Notes: generated by a model not told the origin, from the sequence alone. A DNA stretch of 64,000 nucleotides from Bacteroidia bacterium 43-41 (GCA_001898165.1 MKTD01000018.1:62001-126000); one strand, 5' to 3'. Shown: positions 25,057 to 34,775, numbered from the stretch's first letter. Translations and numbers: made by a program.

Positions 25057-28000
25057 TTAGTTAATTTTGAAGTCGATGTTTAAATTGTTTTTTAAGTTAT
25101 CTATCAGATGTTTGTTTACCTGAATCTTAGACGGACGCGAAAAAAGCCGCACCTGCATGTTTGACTCTTCGCCGATAATGTGAAAATATAACAACGAATT
25201 ACCCGAATTGTTTTTCATCAGAGCGGATAATTCCGAAACCATGGTGTCGTCCAATTCGGTTATCGGGAGCTGAAGTGTTATTTTGGTAACCAGTTTATCT
25301 TTCACCTCCGAAAGCAGGTTGATGCTATTCACCTTTATTTCTAACTCTTCCTGCCTGAACCGTTTGGGTTGGATTTTAGCGGTTATGTAAATAGAGAGTC
25401 CGAGACGTGCAAACTTTCCGAAATTTACGCTGTCGTCGCCAAAAAACGCCAGTTCACAACTACCGGCATAATCTTCCATGGTGATGATGGTGTAAGGGCT
25501 TCCGCGCTTTGTCTGTCCTTCCCTCACGTTGGTAACCAAGCCGCCAAAGCTAACATCCTTCCCATTAAGCGGATTCAGGTCCTGTAGTTTTGCACAATCG
25601 GTAGTACACACATAATTTAAGATAAATTCGTAATCATCCAGCGGATGAGCCGACAAATAAATCCCGATAAGTTCCCGTTCCTTATTCAATCGTATAAGAT
25701 CGGAAAATTTCTCCACTTTCGGCAGTTCGGGGCGGGTAATCATAAAAGAAGCATCGTCTCCAAAAAGCGAATTCATTGACTGATACTTGTCTTGCTGGAA
25801 CTTGTTCCCATATCGGATAAGCGTTTCCAAAAAGTCTTCACCTTTACTGTTTGCCGATATAAAGTGTTCCCGTCTCACTCCGGGAAGCGAATCGAAAGCT
25901 CCTGCCAGCGCCAGTGATTCTATATTTTTCTTGTTACACGATGATAAATTCACACGTTCCACAAAATCAAAAACATCTTTAAACGGGCCATTTTTTGTTC
26001 TTTCTTCAAGAATAGCTTCCACTGCTCCCTGCCCGACACTTTTTATGGCAGCCAACCCAAAGCGGATATGGCCTGATCTGTTCACCGAAAATTTCAGTAC
26101 CGATTCGTTGATATCGGGCGAAAGAACGTTGATGCCCATCGCTTTGCACTCATCCATGAATTTTGTGATTTCCGTGATGTTGTTCAGGTTGTTGGACAAC
26201 ACCGATGCCATGTATTCCGATGGGTAGTTCGCTTTCAGCCAGGCTGTCTGATAGGCAACCCACGAATAACAGGTGGAGTGCGATTTATTGAAAGCATATT
26301 GAGCAAATTTTTCCCAGTCTGTCCAGATCTTTTGCAGGTCTTTCTCTTTGTAGCCGTTGGATTTTCCACCGGAAATGAACTTTTCTTTCAGTGCAGCCAT
26401 TTTGTCGGCCATTTTCTTACCCATCGCTTTGCGCAGCTCATCCGATTGCCCCCGTGTGAAGTTGGCCAGCAGCCGCGACAAAAGCATCACCTGTTCCTGG
26501 TAAACCGTAATCCCGTAGGTCTCGGCCAGGAATTTTTCCATGACCGGAATATCGTACTTTATTTCCTCTTTGCCTTGCTTGCGGGCAATAAAAGAAGGGA
26601 TGTAATCCATTGGCCCCGGACGGTATAAGGCATTCATCGCGATCAGATCTTCAAACTTGCCGGGGTGAAGTTCTTTCAGGTACTTCTGCATCCCGGTGGA
26701 TTCAAACTGAAACGTCCCGGTGGTTTGCCCGTTACTGTACAGTTCATATGTTTTTGGATCGTCTAAAGGAATGGTGTCGATGTCTATCTTGATCCCGTGC
26801 GTTGTTTCTATGTTTATGAGCGCATCTTTTATGATGGTCAGGGTCTTAAGCCCCAGAAAGTCCATTTTTATCAGTCCGGTCTCTTCTATGACGGAGCCTT
26901 CATATTGCGTCACGAGCAGCTTCTCTTTCGTCTCCTTATCGTCGGCTGTGCTGATGGGCACGATATCGGAAATGTCGGTTTGCCCGATAATAACGCCGCA
27001 GGCATGTACTCCGGTACTGCGTACGTTCCCTTCGAGCATCTCGGCATATTTGAGCGTATCGCGCACCAGCGGGTCGGGGCTGTTGGCGGCTTCTTTAAGC
27101 TCCGGTACATACTCGATAGCACCGCGAAGATTTATTTTCTTTACATTGGGAATTCTGTCGGGAACTAATTTCGCCAACCGGTCTGCTTCTGACAATGGCA
27201 GTTTGTGCACGCGGGCAACGTCGCGGATGGACGATTTTGTAGCCATGGTGCCGTAGGTAATGATTCGGGCAACTCTTTCGTACCCGTACTTTTCGGTTAC
27301 CCATTGAAGCACTTTATCGCGCCCTTCGTCGTCGAAATCAATATCGATATCGGGCATCGAAATACGGTCAGGATTGAGAAAACGCTCGAACAGTAAATCG
27401 TATTTCAGCGGATCGATATCGGTAATTCCCAGGCAGTAAGCCACGGCCGAGCCGGCTGCCGATCCACGGCCGGGTCCCACCGCAACATCCATTTGACGTG
27501 CTGCGTTGATAAAATCCTGAACAATGAGGAAATACCCGGGAAATCCCATATGGGTAATGGTATCGAGTTCAAACTTCAACCGGGAGACCACTTCGTCACT
27601 AAGTTCCTCTCCGTATTTATTGCGGGCGCCTATTCTGGTGAGGTGCCTCAGGTAGTCCGATTCGAGCTGGATGCGGATCACTTTGTCGTATCCGCCCAAC
27701 CGGTTAAAGTTGGTCTCGCCAAACTTTTCAATCAACTCCGCTTCGGAGAACTTGGCCTTGTATTCTTCTTCGGTTCCAAACGAACTTTCGATGGGGTAAA
27801 AAGGCATCAATGCCGGATTATTGATGGAATAAATTTCCACTTTATCGGCAATCTCCACCGTGTTGGCGAGAGCTTCCGGTATATCGGCAAAAATACGGTT
27901 CATCTCTGCCGTGGTTTTTATCCACTCTTGTTTGGTGTAGCGTATCCGGTCGGGATCATCGAAGTCCTTTCCCATGCTCAGGCAGATAAGCCGGTCGTGT

Positions 28001-28782
28001 GCGTCGGCATCTTCTTCGTTTACAAAGTGGGCATCGTTGGTGGCGATCACCTTCACATCGTATTTTTTACCGATTTTGATGATCTCTTCGTTTACGTGCA
28101 ATTGCTTTGGGTAGGTTGTTTGGTCGGCATCGGTACGATCGGTTTTGTGGCGTTGGATTTCGAGGTAGAAATCGTCGCCGAAAATATTTTTAAACCATTG
28201 TACCGCTTCTTCCGCTCCGGCAATGTTGCCGTCGTCTATTTTTCGCGGTATCTCGCCACCCAGGCAGGCGGTGGAGATGATAAGCCCTTCGTGGTATTTC
28301 TCCAGCAGCTCCTTGTCGATCCGCGGACGATAATAAAATCCCTCTGTCCAGCTTTTCGATACCATCTTTATGAGGTTCTTGTAACCGGTCAGGTTCTTGG
28401 CAAGGACAACGAGGTGCCATCCACTGCCATCGATTTTTTCCGTTTGTGAAAAACGGTCGCGGCGCGCGCAGTAACATTCGCAGCCAATGATGGGCTTAAA
28501 ATTGAGTTTGGCTGTTTTTGCGGCAATCTCGTCTTTTAGTTTTTGGCTGGCGGGATTGCTCTCCAGGTCCTTACTCAATTGTTTTATTTCGTTTTTTATT
28601 TTCGATTTTACACTCTCGATATAGTTCACAAATTCCTTGATCCCGTACATAGCTCCGTGGTCGGTCAGGGCTATTCCGGCCATACCATCGTTCATGGCTT
28701 TATCCACGATCCGGTTGATACTGGCCTGTCCGTCTAACAAGGAGTATTGAGAATGGACGTGTAAATGTACAAATGGCTGCAT
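25057..28782 (-). CDS. dnaE: DNA polymerase III alpha subunit
   Basis: The replicative polymerase of the chromosome, about 1,241 residues from the ATG at 28782. It opens with the PHP domain (PFVHLHVHSQYSLLDGQASI, then GIALTDHGAMYG). The palm carries the catalytic aspartates in SMPDIDIDFDDEGRD and the preceding GPGRGSAAGSAVAYCLG. The C-terminal half has the helix-hairpin-helix region and an OB-fold domain (DVSFGGLVTNVREGQT), typical of DnaE1. A longer reading from 28848 adds 22 residues with no family counterpart, because MQPFVHLHVHS is the normal start. The large plus-strand frames across this gene are coding shadows. Confidence 0.97.
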   Translation of the reverse strand: MQPFVHLHVHSQYSLLDGQASINRIVDKAMNDGMAGIALTDHGAMYGIKEFVNYIESVKSKIKNEIKQLSKDLESNPASQKLKDEIAAKTAKLNFKPIIGCECYCARRDRFSQTEKIDGSGWHLVVLAKNLTGYKNLIKMVSKSWTEGFYYRPRIDKELLEKYHEGLIISTACLGGEIPRKIDDGNIAGAEEAVQWFKNIFGDDFYLEIQRHKTDRTDADQTTYPKQLHVNEEIIKIGKKYDVKVIATNDAHFVNEEDADAHDRLICLSMGKDFDDPDRIRYTKQEWIKTTAEMNRIFADIPEALANTVEIADKVEIYSINNPALMPFYPIESSFGTEEEYKAKFSEAELIEKFGETNFNRLGGYDKVIRIQLESDYLRHLTRIGARNKYGEELSDEVVSRLKFELDTITHMGFPGYFLIVQDFINAARQMDVAVGPGRGSAAGSAVAYCLGITDIDPLKYDLLFERFLNPDRISMPDIDIDFDDEGRDKVLQWVTEKYGYERVARIITYGTMATKSSIRDVARVHKLPLSEADRLAKLVPDRIPNVKKINLRGAIEYVPELKEAANSPDPLVRDTLKYAEMLEGNVRSTGVHACGVIIGQTDISDIVPISTADDKETKEKLLVTQYEGSVIEETGLIKMDFLGLKTLTIIKDALINIETTHGIKIDIDTIPLDDPKTYELYSNGQTTGTFQFESTGMQKYLKELHPGKFEDLIAMNALYRPGPMDYIPSFIARKQGKEEIKYDIPVMEKFLAETYGITVYQEQVMLLSRLLANFTRGQSDELRKAMGKKMADKMAALKEKFISGGKSNGYKEKDLQKIWTDWEKFAQYAFNKSHSTCYSWVAYQTAWLKANYPSEYMASVLSNNLNNITEITKFMDECKAMGINVLSPDINESVLKFSVNRSGHIRFGLAAIKSVGQGAVEAILEERTKNGPFKDVFDFVERVNLSSCNKKNIESLALAGAFDSLPGVRREHFISANSKGEDFLETLIRYGNKFQQDKYQSMNSLFGDDASFMITRPELPKVEKFSDLIRLNKERELIGIYLSAHPLDDYEFILNYVCTTDCAKLQDLNPLNGKDVSFGGLVTNVREGQTKRGSPYTIITMEDYAGSCELAFFGDDSVNFGKFARLGLSIYITAKIQPKRFRQEELEIKVNSINLLSEVKDKLVTKITLQLPITELDDTMVSELSALMKNNSGNSLLYFHIIGEESNMQVRLFSRPSKIQVNKHLIDNLKNNLNIDFKIN

Positions 28783-28928
28783 AAGAGAAATATAAATAGA
28801 TTTTCTGTTTTTAACAACAACAAATTTAGCCAAAAAAATGGCCATCACGAGAAGAAATTGATAGAAGTTATCAACAGAAATTTCTATTTATGGATGGAGC
28901 CTCCACTTTTCTGTGCGCGGGTATAGAT

Positions 28929-30473
28929 TTATTTCGCCACCCGTTCGAGCCATTTCAGCATAAATAACATAGTAAACATTGAAATCAGACATGCACCCAC
29001 AAATACCAGCCATGTTGCCCAAAGCGGCAAACTTTCGTAGAAAATGGTGCCAAATATTAGCAATTGATTTCCGAGTGCGGTCGCTCCAAGCCAGGCCCCC
29101 TGCATAATTCCCTGATATTGGGGCGGAGCAACTTTTGATACGAACGATAATCCAAGCGGACTGATAAACAGTTCAGCAACAGTCAAAATAAAATATGTTC
29201 CAATTAGCAAAAATGGAGTTACACGTTGTGCATCGGTAAGACCACCCATAGCCCTTGCTGTCTCTGTGTCTGGCAAGCCTTGTGATCCGATTGACATAAT
29301 CAGGAAAGCAGTGGCTGCAATTCCCATCCCAATTGCTATTTTCTTTGGAGTGGAAGGTTCTTTTCCCCGTGCTCTAAGCCAGCCAAAGAGACTGATAACA
29401 ACGGGAGTAAGAAATACCACAAAGAACGGGTTGAAAAACTGGAATAATTCAGCCCCTTTTATTCTTGTAAATCCCAAATTGATGTTGATTTTACTCAAAT
29501 CCGTATATTCATTTGCAAAGAATGTGAGGGTAACCCCGTTTTGGTGGAATGAGAACCAGAAGAAAATCACTACGGCAAACACCGAGAATAGAGCATATAA
29601 GCGTTGACGAACTTCCTTTGGATCCATTTGGACAATTGTCGGTTGCGCATCAGAACTTTCTTTAACCCTCGCAGCTTTCAGTGCCGGATCGGGAAATTTC
29701 CTTTTGTTAATAATGAAGATTGTCAGAGAGATTAACATGGCGAAAATTGCTACACCAAAAGCATAATGAAATCCGGTATTAAAAACGTTCAAGTATTCGT
29801 TGGCAAAAGCAGTCAAGTCGGTCGGTACGGTTTTGCTCACTTCTGTGGAAAGCTCTGAAAAACGTTGTGTGGCTTCCGGTGTAATGCTCCCTCTTAAAAA
29901 TTGGTGGCAAAGCGCCGGAAGATCGGAATTGTATTCAAAACCATTGTGTTGAACCCACCAGTTACGGATTCCTACAGCAATAAGCGGAGCAAATAAAGCA
30001 CCGATATTAATAAACATGTAGAAAATCTGAAATCCGGTGTCTCTTTTATCAGAATATTTGGGGTCATCATACATCTGCCCTACCACAGCTTGTAAGTTGC
30101 CCTTAAACAACCCGTTACCAAAAGCAATAACAAATAATCCGAAGCAGGTCATGGCTAAAAATAGTGCAAAATTAGGAACAGGAGTAGGCGTTGGAATAGC
30201 AATCAGGAAATAACCTATTGTCATTAGTATCAAGCCCCATAAGATTGTTTTCTTGTACCTTTTAGTTTTATCTGCAATGAAACCGCCGGCAAGCGCAAGT
30301 AGATATATCAGGGCATAGAATACGGAGTAGATGATAGTGGCTTGTGTTTTGTCTAATCCGAATTTAGATAAAAGGAATAACGATAATATCGCCATCATAA
30401 TGTAAAAACCGAAACGCTCGCCCATGTTAGAAAGAGCTGCGCTAATAAGTCCTTTAGGATGATTTTTGAACAT
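28929..30473 (-). CDS. proton-dependent oligopeptide transporter (POT/PTR family, MFS)
   Basis: A 514-residue inner-membrane carrier that takes up di- and tripeptides with protons. The N-terminus NHPKGLISAALSNMGERFGF contains the conserved ExxERFxYY-like segment of the family (here GERFGFYI). GGFIADKTKRYKKTI is the MFS loop 2-3 motif, and AELFISPLGLSFVSKVAP is the late PTR signature. About 12-14 hydrophobic helices are present with a soluble insertion around 190-240. On the minus strand a -7 box TATATTTG lies at 30515-30522. It is a single-gene unit, divergent from the aromatic amino-acid operon. Confidence 0.9.
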   Translation of the reverse strand: MFKNHPKGLISAALSNMGERFGFYIMMAILSLFLLSKFGLDKTQATIIYSVFYALIYLLALAGGFIADKTKRYKKTILWGLILMTIGYFLIAIPTPTPVPNFALFLAMTCFGLFVIAFGNGLFKGNLQAVVGQMYDDPKYSDKRDTGFQIFYMFINIGALFAPLIAVGIRNWWVQHNGFEYNSDLPALCHQFLRGSITPEATQRFSELSTEVSKTVPTDLTAFANEYLNVFNTGFHYAFGVAIFAMLISLTIFIINKRKFPDPALKAARVKESSDAQPTIVQMDPKEVRQRLYALFSVFAVVIFFWFSFHQNGVTLTFFANEYTDLSKININLGFTRIKGAELFQFFNPFFVVFLTPVVISLFGWLRARGKEPSTPKKIAIGMGIAATAFLIMSIGSQGLPDTETARAMGGLTDAQRVTPFLLIGTYFILTVAELFISPLGLSFVSKVAPPQYQGIMQGAWLGATALGNQLLIFGTIFYESLPLWATWLVFVGACLISMFTMLFMLKWLERVAK

Positions 30474-30606
30474 AAATTGAAGCTTTTAGATGTTTAGGAA
30501 TTTTATTGAATTTGCAAATATACATAAATATGGAATACAAGCCAATTTAGGCAAATCAGGGACAATTCATCCTGTTTTGAGAAATAAGAGCAAAATATTT
30601 CTTCAT

Positions 30607-30641
30607 TTTGTTGTATTATTTAATTTTTGTTGTAATTTTGC
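30607..30641 (+). promoter_or_regulatory. promoter of the Phe/Tyr biosynthesis operon
   Basis: TAATTTTG (30633-30640, followed by C) matches the -7 consensus TAnnTTTG. TTTG at 30607-30610, or TTG at 30611-30613, is the -33 element, with a spacer of 22 or 19 bases. Transcription would start near 30647, about 22 bases before the leader peptide. Confidence 0.65.
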
Positions 30642-30668
30642 AACCTAAATTCGTAAAAAACGAATAAA

Positions 30669-30725
30669 ATGAAACAGAACAATTTTGCATATTCTTTCTA
30701 TTTTTACTTTTACTTTAGTAGGTAG
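30669..30725 (+). CDS. aromatic leader peptide (attenuator peptide) of the pheA operon
   Basis: An 18-residue peptide, MKQNNFAYSFYFYFYFSR. Residues 6-16 include five Phe and four Tyr, with alternating codons TTT/TAC near the end. Peptides like this measure charged tRNA-Phe and tRNA-Tyr: when either is short, the ribosome stalls on the run of aromatic codons. The stop codon ends one base before the first arm of the antiterminator (30727). It lies between a good promoter and pheA, whose operon makes precisely these two amino acids. It is too short for routine gene callers. Confidence 0.9.
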   Translation: MKQNNFAYSFYFYFYFSR

Positions 30726-30726
30726 A

Positions 30727-30813
30727 ACAGGATTTTATGTGCAAAATGAAGAAATAAAAAATAATTTTTTGAATAGAAAATCCTGTCGATAGCACGATGG
30801 GATTTTTTCTTTT
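30727..30813 (+). promoter_or_regulatory. transcription attenuator: antiterminator and terminator of the pheA operon
   Basis: Arm 1 ACAGGATTTT (30727-30736) is perfectly complementary to arm 2 AAAATCCTGT (30777-30786), giving an antiterminator. Arm 2 can instead pair with arm 3 in a continuous 12-bp stem (30777-30788 with 30795-30806, two G-U pairs, loop ATAGCA) followed by TTCTTTT, a terminator. The two structures exclude each other. A ribosome stalled on the aromatic codons leaves arm 1 free, so transcription continues; one reaching the stop codon covers arm 1 and the terminator forms. Coding begins 24 bases later. Confidence 0.9.
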
Positions 30814-30836
30814 ATAGACATTAGCTATCAGAACAG

Positions 30837-31682
30837 ATGAAAAGAGTTGCCATACAAGGCGGATTAGGCGCTTACCACGACATTGCTGCCCGTAATTATT
30901 TCGGGGAAGAGATTGAGATTGTACCTTGTCCTACGTTTAAAGACATTTTTTCGAAAGCCCAAAAAGATGAGCTCCTAATTGGAATAATGGCGATCGAAAA
31001 TACGATTGCCGGCGGGCTGTTGCTTAATCATGACCTGCTTAAAATCAATAATTTGAAGATTGCAGGAGAGCATAAGTTGCGTATTTCACATACATTATCG
31101 GCATTGCCCGGGCAGAGCTTGCAAGACATAAGGGAGATTGTTTCGCACCCTATGGCACTGATGCAATGTTCCGATTTTATTGAAAGCCTGCCTCATGTGA
31201 AAATTGTTGAACACGAAGATACCGCTCTGGCAGCCAAAGCAATAATGGAGAATAATACTCCGGGTGTAGCGGCAATATGCAGTAAACTTGCTGCCGAGGT
31301 ATATCATCTGGAAATTATCAGGGAGGGGATAGAAACCAATAAACGCAACTTTACCCGGTTTTTGGTATTGGCTCACGACGAAATGATCCCTGAAATCCGG
31401 AAATCTTCCGATATCGACAAAGCATCGCTTGTTTTCGTGTTGCCACACAGCGAAGGAAGCCTTTCAAGGGTGTTATCGGTGCTGTCGTTTTACGATATTA
31501 ATCTTACGCGGATTCAGTCGCTGCCGATCATTGGCCGGGAATGGGAATACCAGTTTTACATCGATCTCACTTTTTCCAATTTCGAGAGATACCGTCAGTC
31601 CATCAAGGCGATACTGCCTTTGGTGGGAAACCTGAAAGTGTTGGGTGAGTATGTCGAAGACAAACATATTGTTGCAGATTGA
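30837..31682 (+). CDS. pheA: prephenate dehydratase
   Basis: Converts prephenate to phenylpyruvate, the step specific to phenylalanine. The 281-residue protein has the two-lobed PDT domain: VAIQGGLGAYHDIAARNYFG at the start, GIMAIENTIAGGLLLNHDLL, and the catalytic TRF motif in NKRNFTRFLVLAHDE. A C-terminal ACT domain follows (ASLVFVLPHSEGSLSRVLSV, then INLTRIQSLPIIGREWEYQF), which in this family binds phenylalanine for feedback inhibition. No chorismate mutase is fused here; that activity is in the third gene. It is the first structural gene after the attenuator. Confidence 0.95.
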   Translation: MKRVAIQGGLGAYHDIAARNYFGEEIEIVPCPTFKDIFSKAQKDELLIGIMAIENTIAGGLLLNHDLLKINNLKIAGEHKLRISHTLSALPGQSLQDIREIVSHPMALMQCSDFIESLPHVKIVEHEDTALAAKAIMENNTPGVAAICSKLAAEVYHLEIIREGIETNKRNFTRFLVLAHDEMIPEIRKSSDIDKASLVFVLPHSEGSLSRVLSVLSFYDINLTRIQSLPIIGREWEYQFYIDLTFSNFERYRQSIKAILPLVGNLKVLGEYVEDKHIVAD

Positions 31683-31718
31683 ATAACAAACGAATAACAA
31701 TTGAATAACAACAACCAA

Positions 31719-32921
31719 ATGGATAAGATACTCAACATAGAGCCTGCCGGGCATATAAAAAGCATTTCTGAATACTATTTTTCGGTTAAGCTTGCCGAAG
31801 TAGCCAAAATGAATGCCGAAGGCAAAAATGTCATTAGCTTAGGGGTGGGCGCGCCCGACAAAATGCCATCGCCGGAAACTATTGAAACGCTGTGTGAAAG
31901 CGCTCAGCGCCCCGATGTGCACGCTTATCAGCCTTACTCCGGGATACCGGAATTGAGAAAGGCTTATGCCGGGTGGTATAAAAAAATTTACAACGTTGAC
32001 TTAACGTTAGACGAAGTGTTGCCGCTGATCGGCTCAAAAGAAGGGATTTTACACGTCTCGATGACTTTTCTCAATTTCGGCGACTCGGTGTTGGTTCCCA
32101 ATCCGGGATACCCGACCTACAGATCGGTTTCGGAACTTCTCCGTGCCAATGTTATCGAGTATGATTTACTGGAAAAGAACGATTGGCTGCCCGATTTCGA
32201 TGCGTTGGAAAAACTGGATTTGACCCGGGTGAAACTGATGTGGGTAAATTATCCCAATATGCCTACCGGGAAGAATGCGTCGAAAGCGTTGTTTGAAAAA
32301 TTAGTGGCCTTTGGCAAAAAGCACCGTATCGTCATTTGTCACGATAATCCGTACAGCCTTATCCTGAACGATGATCCGATGAGTATCTTGTCGGTTGACG
32401 GGGCAAAAGAAAGTTGCATTGAACTCAATTCGTTGAGTAAATCGCACAATATGTCGGGATGGCGTATGGGACTGCTGGCATCCAATCCCGAGTTTGTAAA
32501 ATGGGTATTGAAGGCTAAAAGCAATATCGACAGCGGCCAGTTTAAACCCATGCAGCTGGCAACCGTTGCCGCTCTACAAAACACCCGGGAGTGGCACAGC
32601 GACATGAATCGTATTTATGCCGGACGCCGTGTATGGGCGGAAAAAATAATGGATTTGCTGAACTGCAGGTACGACAAAACCCAGGTCGGACTCTTTGTTT
32701 GGGGAAAATTGCCGGAATCCGTGGTGTCCAGTAAAGATTTTATTGACGATATTCTTTACAACGCCCGCGTTTTTATTACCCCCGGCGTAATCTTCGGAAG
32801 CAACGGCGAGGGATACATCCGGATTTCACTCGGTTCAGCTGTTGAAAAAATGCAGGAAGCGTACGACAGGATTGAGATCTACTCAAACATCAAACATCAA
32901 ACTTTAAACATCAAACACTAA
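31719..32921 (+). CDS. class I/II aminotransferase of the Phe/Tyr operon
   Basis: A PLP enzyme of 400 residues from the ATG at 31719; an earlier TTG at 31701 is in frame but less likely. It has the fold-type I features: GAPDKMPSPETIETL near the start, YPTYRSVSEL, the substrate-site NYPNMPTG, and the PLP lysine in SLSKSHNMSGWRMG. The conserved late arginine lies in EGYIRISLG. From its place between pheA and the DAHP synthase, it probably transaminates phenylpyruvate and 4-hydroxyphenylpyruvate to Phe and Tyr. The upstream spacer holds a short GAATAACAA repeat (three copies at 31681-31710). Confidence 0.9.
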   Translation: MDKILNIEPAGHIKSISEYYFSVKLAEVAKMNAEGKNVISLGVGAPDKMPSPETIETLCESAQRPDVHAYQPYSGIPELRKAYAGWYKKIYNVDLTLDEVLPLIGSKEGILHVSMTFLNFGDSVLVPNPGYPTYRSVSELLRANVIEYDLLEKNDWLPDFDALEKLDLTRVKLMWVNYPNMPTGKNASKALFEKLVAFGKKHRIVICHDNPYSLILNDDPMSILSVDGAKESCIELNSLSKSHNMSGWRMGLLASNPEFVKWVLKAKSNIDSGQFKPMQLATVAALQNTREWHSDMNRIYAGRRVWAEKIMDLLNCRYDKTQVGLFVWGKLPESVVSSKDFIDDILYNARVFITPGVIFGSNGEGYIRISLGSAVEKMQEAYDRIEIYSNIKHQTLNIKH

Positions 32922-32925
32922 AAAT

Positions 32926-33996
32926 ATGGAATTTGAATCAATTTTATTACCCGGGGTCGAAGACAAGCGCCCGATTATCATTTCCGGCCCTTGCAGCGCC
33001 GAAACGGAAGAACAGGTAATGGAAACCGCACAAAAACTTGCTGAAAAAGGAGTGAAAATATTCAGGGCAGGGGTGTGGAAGCCGCGTACGAAACCCGGCG
33101 GGTTTGAAGGGGTCGGCACGCCGGCATTGAAATGGCTCCAACGAGTGCGAAAAGAAACCGGTATGTATGTGGCAACCGAAGTGGCAACGGAAAAGCATGT
33201 GTATGAATCGCTGAAATACAATATGGATATGTTGTGGATTGGCGCCCGTACTACGGCAAATCCTTTTGCCGTGCAGGAAATTGCAGATACATTAAGAGGT
33301 GTGGATATCCCGGTTTTGATAAAAAATCCGGTTAATCCCGATCTGGAGTTATGGATTGGCGCCATTGAGCGTTTATACAACGCCGGGATCAAGAAGATCG
33401 GTGTCATTCATCGCGGATTCAGCACCAACGATAAGACCGTTTATCGCAACATTCCGCAATGGCATATCCCTATCGAATTAAAACGTCGTTATCCCAATCT
33501 TCCCGTCATTTGCGATCCGAGCCATATTGGCGGGAAACGCTCCATGATTAAAACGATTAGTCAACAGGCCATGGACCTGAACTACTACGGATTGATCATC
33601 GAGTCGCACCGCAACCCCGATGATGCCTGGAGCGACAGCTCTCAACAAATTACTCCCGATACATTGGCTGAGATCCTGAGTGAATTGGTTATCCGTGACC
33701 AGGTGCAATCGACGGAAGACCTGTCCGACCTGCGCCGCCAGATCGACGACCTGGACAATGAAATCCTGCAGCTGTTATCGAAACGGATGCGCGTGTCACG
33801 CGAAATTGGGCTTTACAAACTGGAGCACGATATGCCTGTGCTTCAAACCGGCCGTTACGATCATATCCGTAAGGATCGTGTGGAGCAAGCCGAGAAAATG
33901 GAGATGGCGGGTGAGTTTGTACTGAAGGTTCTTGAAGCCATTCACACGGAATCCGTTCGTCAGCAATTCGAAGTCATGGAGAAAGCGAAAAAGTAA
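32926..33996 (+). CDS. aroF: DAHP synthase-chorismate mutase fusion
   Basis: A bifunctional protein of 356 residues. Residues 1-260 are a type I-beta DAHP synthase, which joins phosphoenolpyruvate and erythrose 4-phosphate: PIIISGPCSAETEEQ, IFRAGVWKPRTKPGGFEG, LIKNPVNPDLELWIGAI, and CDPSHIGGKRSM. Residues about 268-352 are an AroQ-class chorismate mutase (DLRRQIDDLDNEILQLLSKR, then MRVSREIGLYKLEHDMPV). In this type of fusion the mutase part also acts as the allosteric sensor. It carries both the entry step of the shikimate pathway and the branch step to prephenate, which fits its place in the Phe/Tyr operon. Confidence 0.95.
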   Translation: MEFESILLPGVEDKRPIIISGPCSAETEEQVMETAQKLAEKGVKIFRAGVWKPRTKPGGFEGVGTPALKWLQRVRKETGMYVATEVATEKHVYESLKYNMDMLWIGARTTANPFAVQEIADTLRGVDIPVLIKNPVNPDLELWIGAIERLYNAGIKKIGVIHRGFSTNDKTVYRNIPQWHIPIELKRRYPNLPVICDPSHIGGKRSMIKTISQQAMDLNYYGLIIESHRNPDDAWSDSSQQITPDTLAEILSELVIRDQVQSTEDLSDLRRQIDDLDNEILQLLSKRMRVSREIGLYKLEHDMPVLQTGRYDHIRKDRVEQAEKMEMAGEFVLKVLEAIHTESVRQQFEVMEKAKK

Positions 33997-34001
33997 GAAA
34001 T

Positions 34002-34775
34002 ATGAAAATACTCATCTTGGGAGCCGGTAAAATGGGGTCGTTTTTTGCCGATGTGCTCAGTTTCGATCACGAGATAGCTGTTCTGGACACCGACCCCCGG
34101 AAACTACGGTTTATCTACAACACACTTCGGATGACAAGGCCGGAGGAGGTGCAGGATTTTGCACCCGAGCTGGTTATCAATGCCGCTACGCTGAAATATA
34201 CCATCGAAGCGTTTCACAACGTATTGCCCTATTTGCCGCAAACGTGTATTCTGAGCGATATTGCATCGGTTAAAACCGGATTGGAAGAGTTTTATCGTGA
34301 ACGTACCCGCCCGTATGTCTCCACTCACCCGATGTTTGGCCCCACGTTTGCCAGCCTGAGCGACCTAAGCACGCAAAGCGCCATTATCATATCGGAATCG
34401 TCGCACCTGGGAAAGGTTTTTTTCCGCGATTTATACCGCCGGCTTAAACTCAACGTGTTTGAATACAGTTTCCGGGAGCACGACGAGACCATCGCCTATT
34501 CGCTTTCCATCCCGTTTGCCTCCACACTGGTGTTTGCATCGGTCATGAAGCATCAGGATGCGCCGGGTACCACGTTCAAGAAACACATGAATATTGCGCA
34601 GGGGTTGCTTTCGGAAGATGATTTTCTCCTTACGGAGATATTGTTCAACCCTTATACTCCTGATCAGTTAGTGAAAATCAGAGAAAAACTGAAAGAGCTG
34701 CTGGCTATTGTACAGGACAAGGATATTGAGGCTATGAAAGGATTTTTAGCGCAAGTGAGAAAAAATATCGAGTGA
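34002..34775 (+). CDS. tyrA: prephenate dehydrogenase
   Basis: Oxidatively decarboxylates prephenate to 4-hydroxyphenylpyruvate, the tyrosine-specific step. The 257-residue protein begins with a Rossmann fold (MKILILGAGKMGSFFADVLS, followed by IAVLDTDPRKL) and has the TyrA active-site segments SDIASVKTGLEEFY and STHPMFGPTFASL, the latter with the conserved histidine. The C-terminal helical dimer domain is present but short, with no ACT domain. It begins five bases after the DAHP synthase-mutase gene and is the last gene of the operon, so the whole unit is probably controlled by the attenuator at 30669-30813. Confidence 0.95.
   Translation: MKILILGAGKMGSFFADVLSFDHEIAVLDTDPRKLRFIYNTLRMTRPEEVQDFAPELVINAATLKYTIEAFHNVLPYLPQTCILSDIASVKTGLEEFYRERTRPYVSTHPMFGPTFASLSDLSTQSAIIISESSHLGKVFFRDLYRRLKLNVFEYSFREHDETIAYSLSIPFASTLVFASVMKHQDAPGTTFKKHMNIAQGLLSEDDFLLTEILFNPYTPDQLVKIREKLKELLAIVQDKDIEAMKGFLAQVRKNIE

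Noticed and set aside
27493-28449. 318-codon plus-strand frame within dnaE
   Set aside because: It is antisense to the PHP and palm region of a complete, strongly conserved dnaE and shows no domain pattern of its own.
31681-31710. GAATAACAA triple repeat between pheA and the aminotransferase gene
   Set aside because: Only three short copies in an AT-rich intergenic spacer; likely slippage without function.
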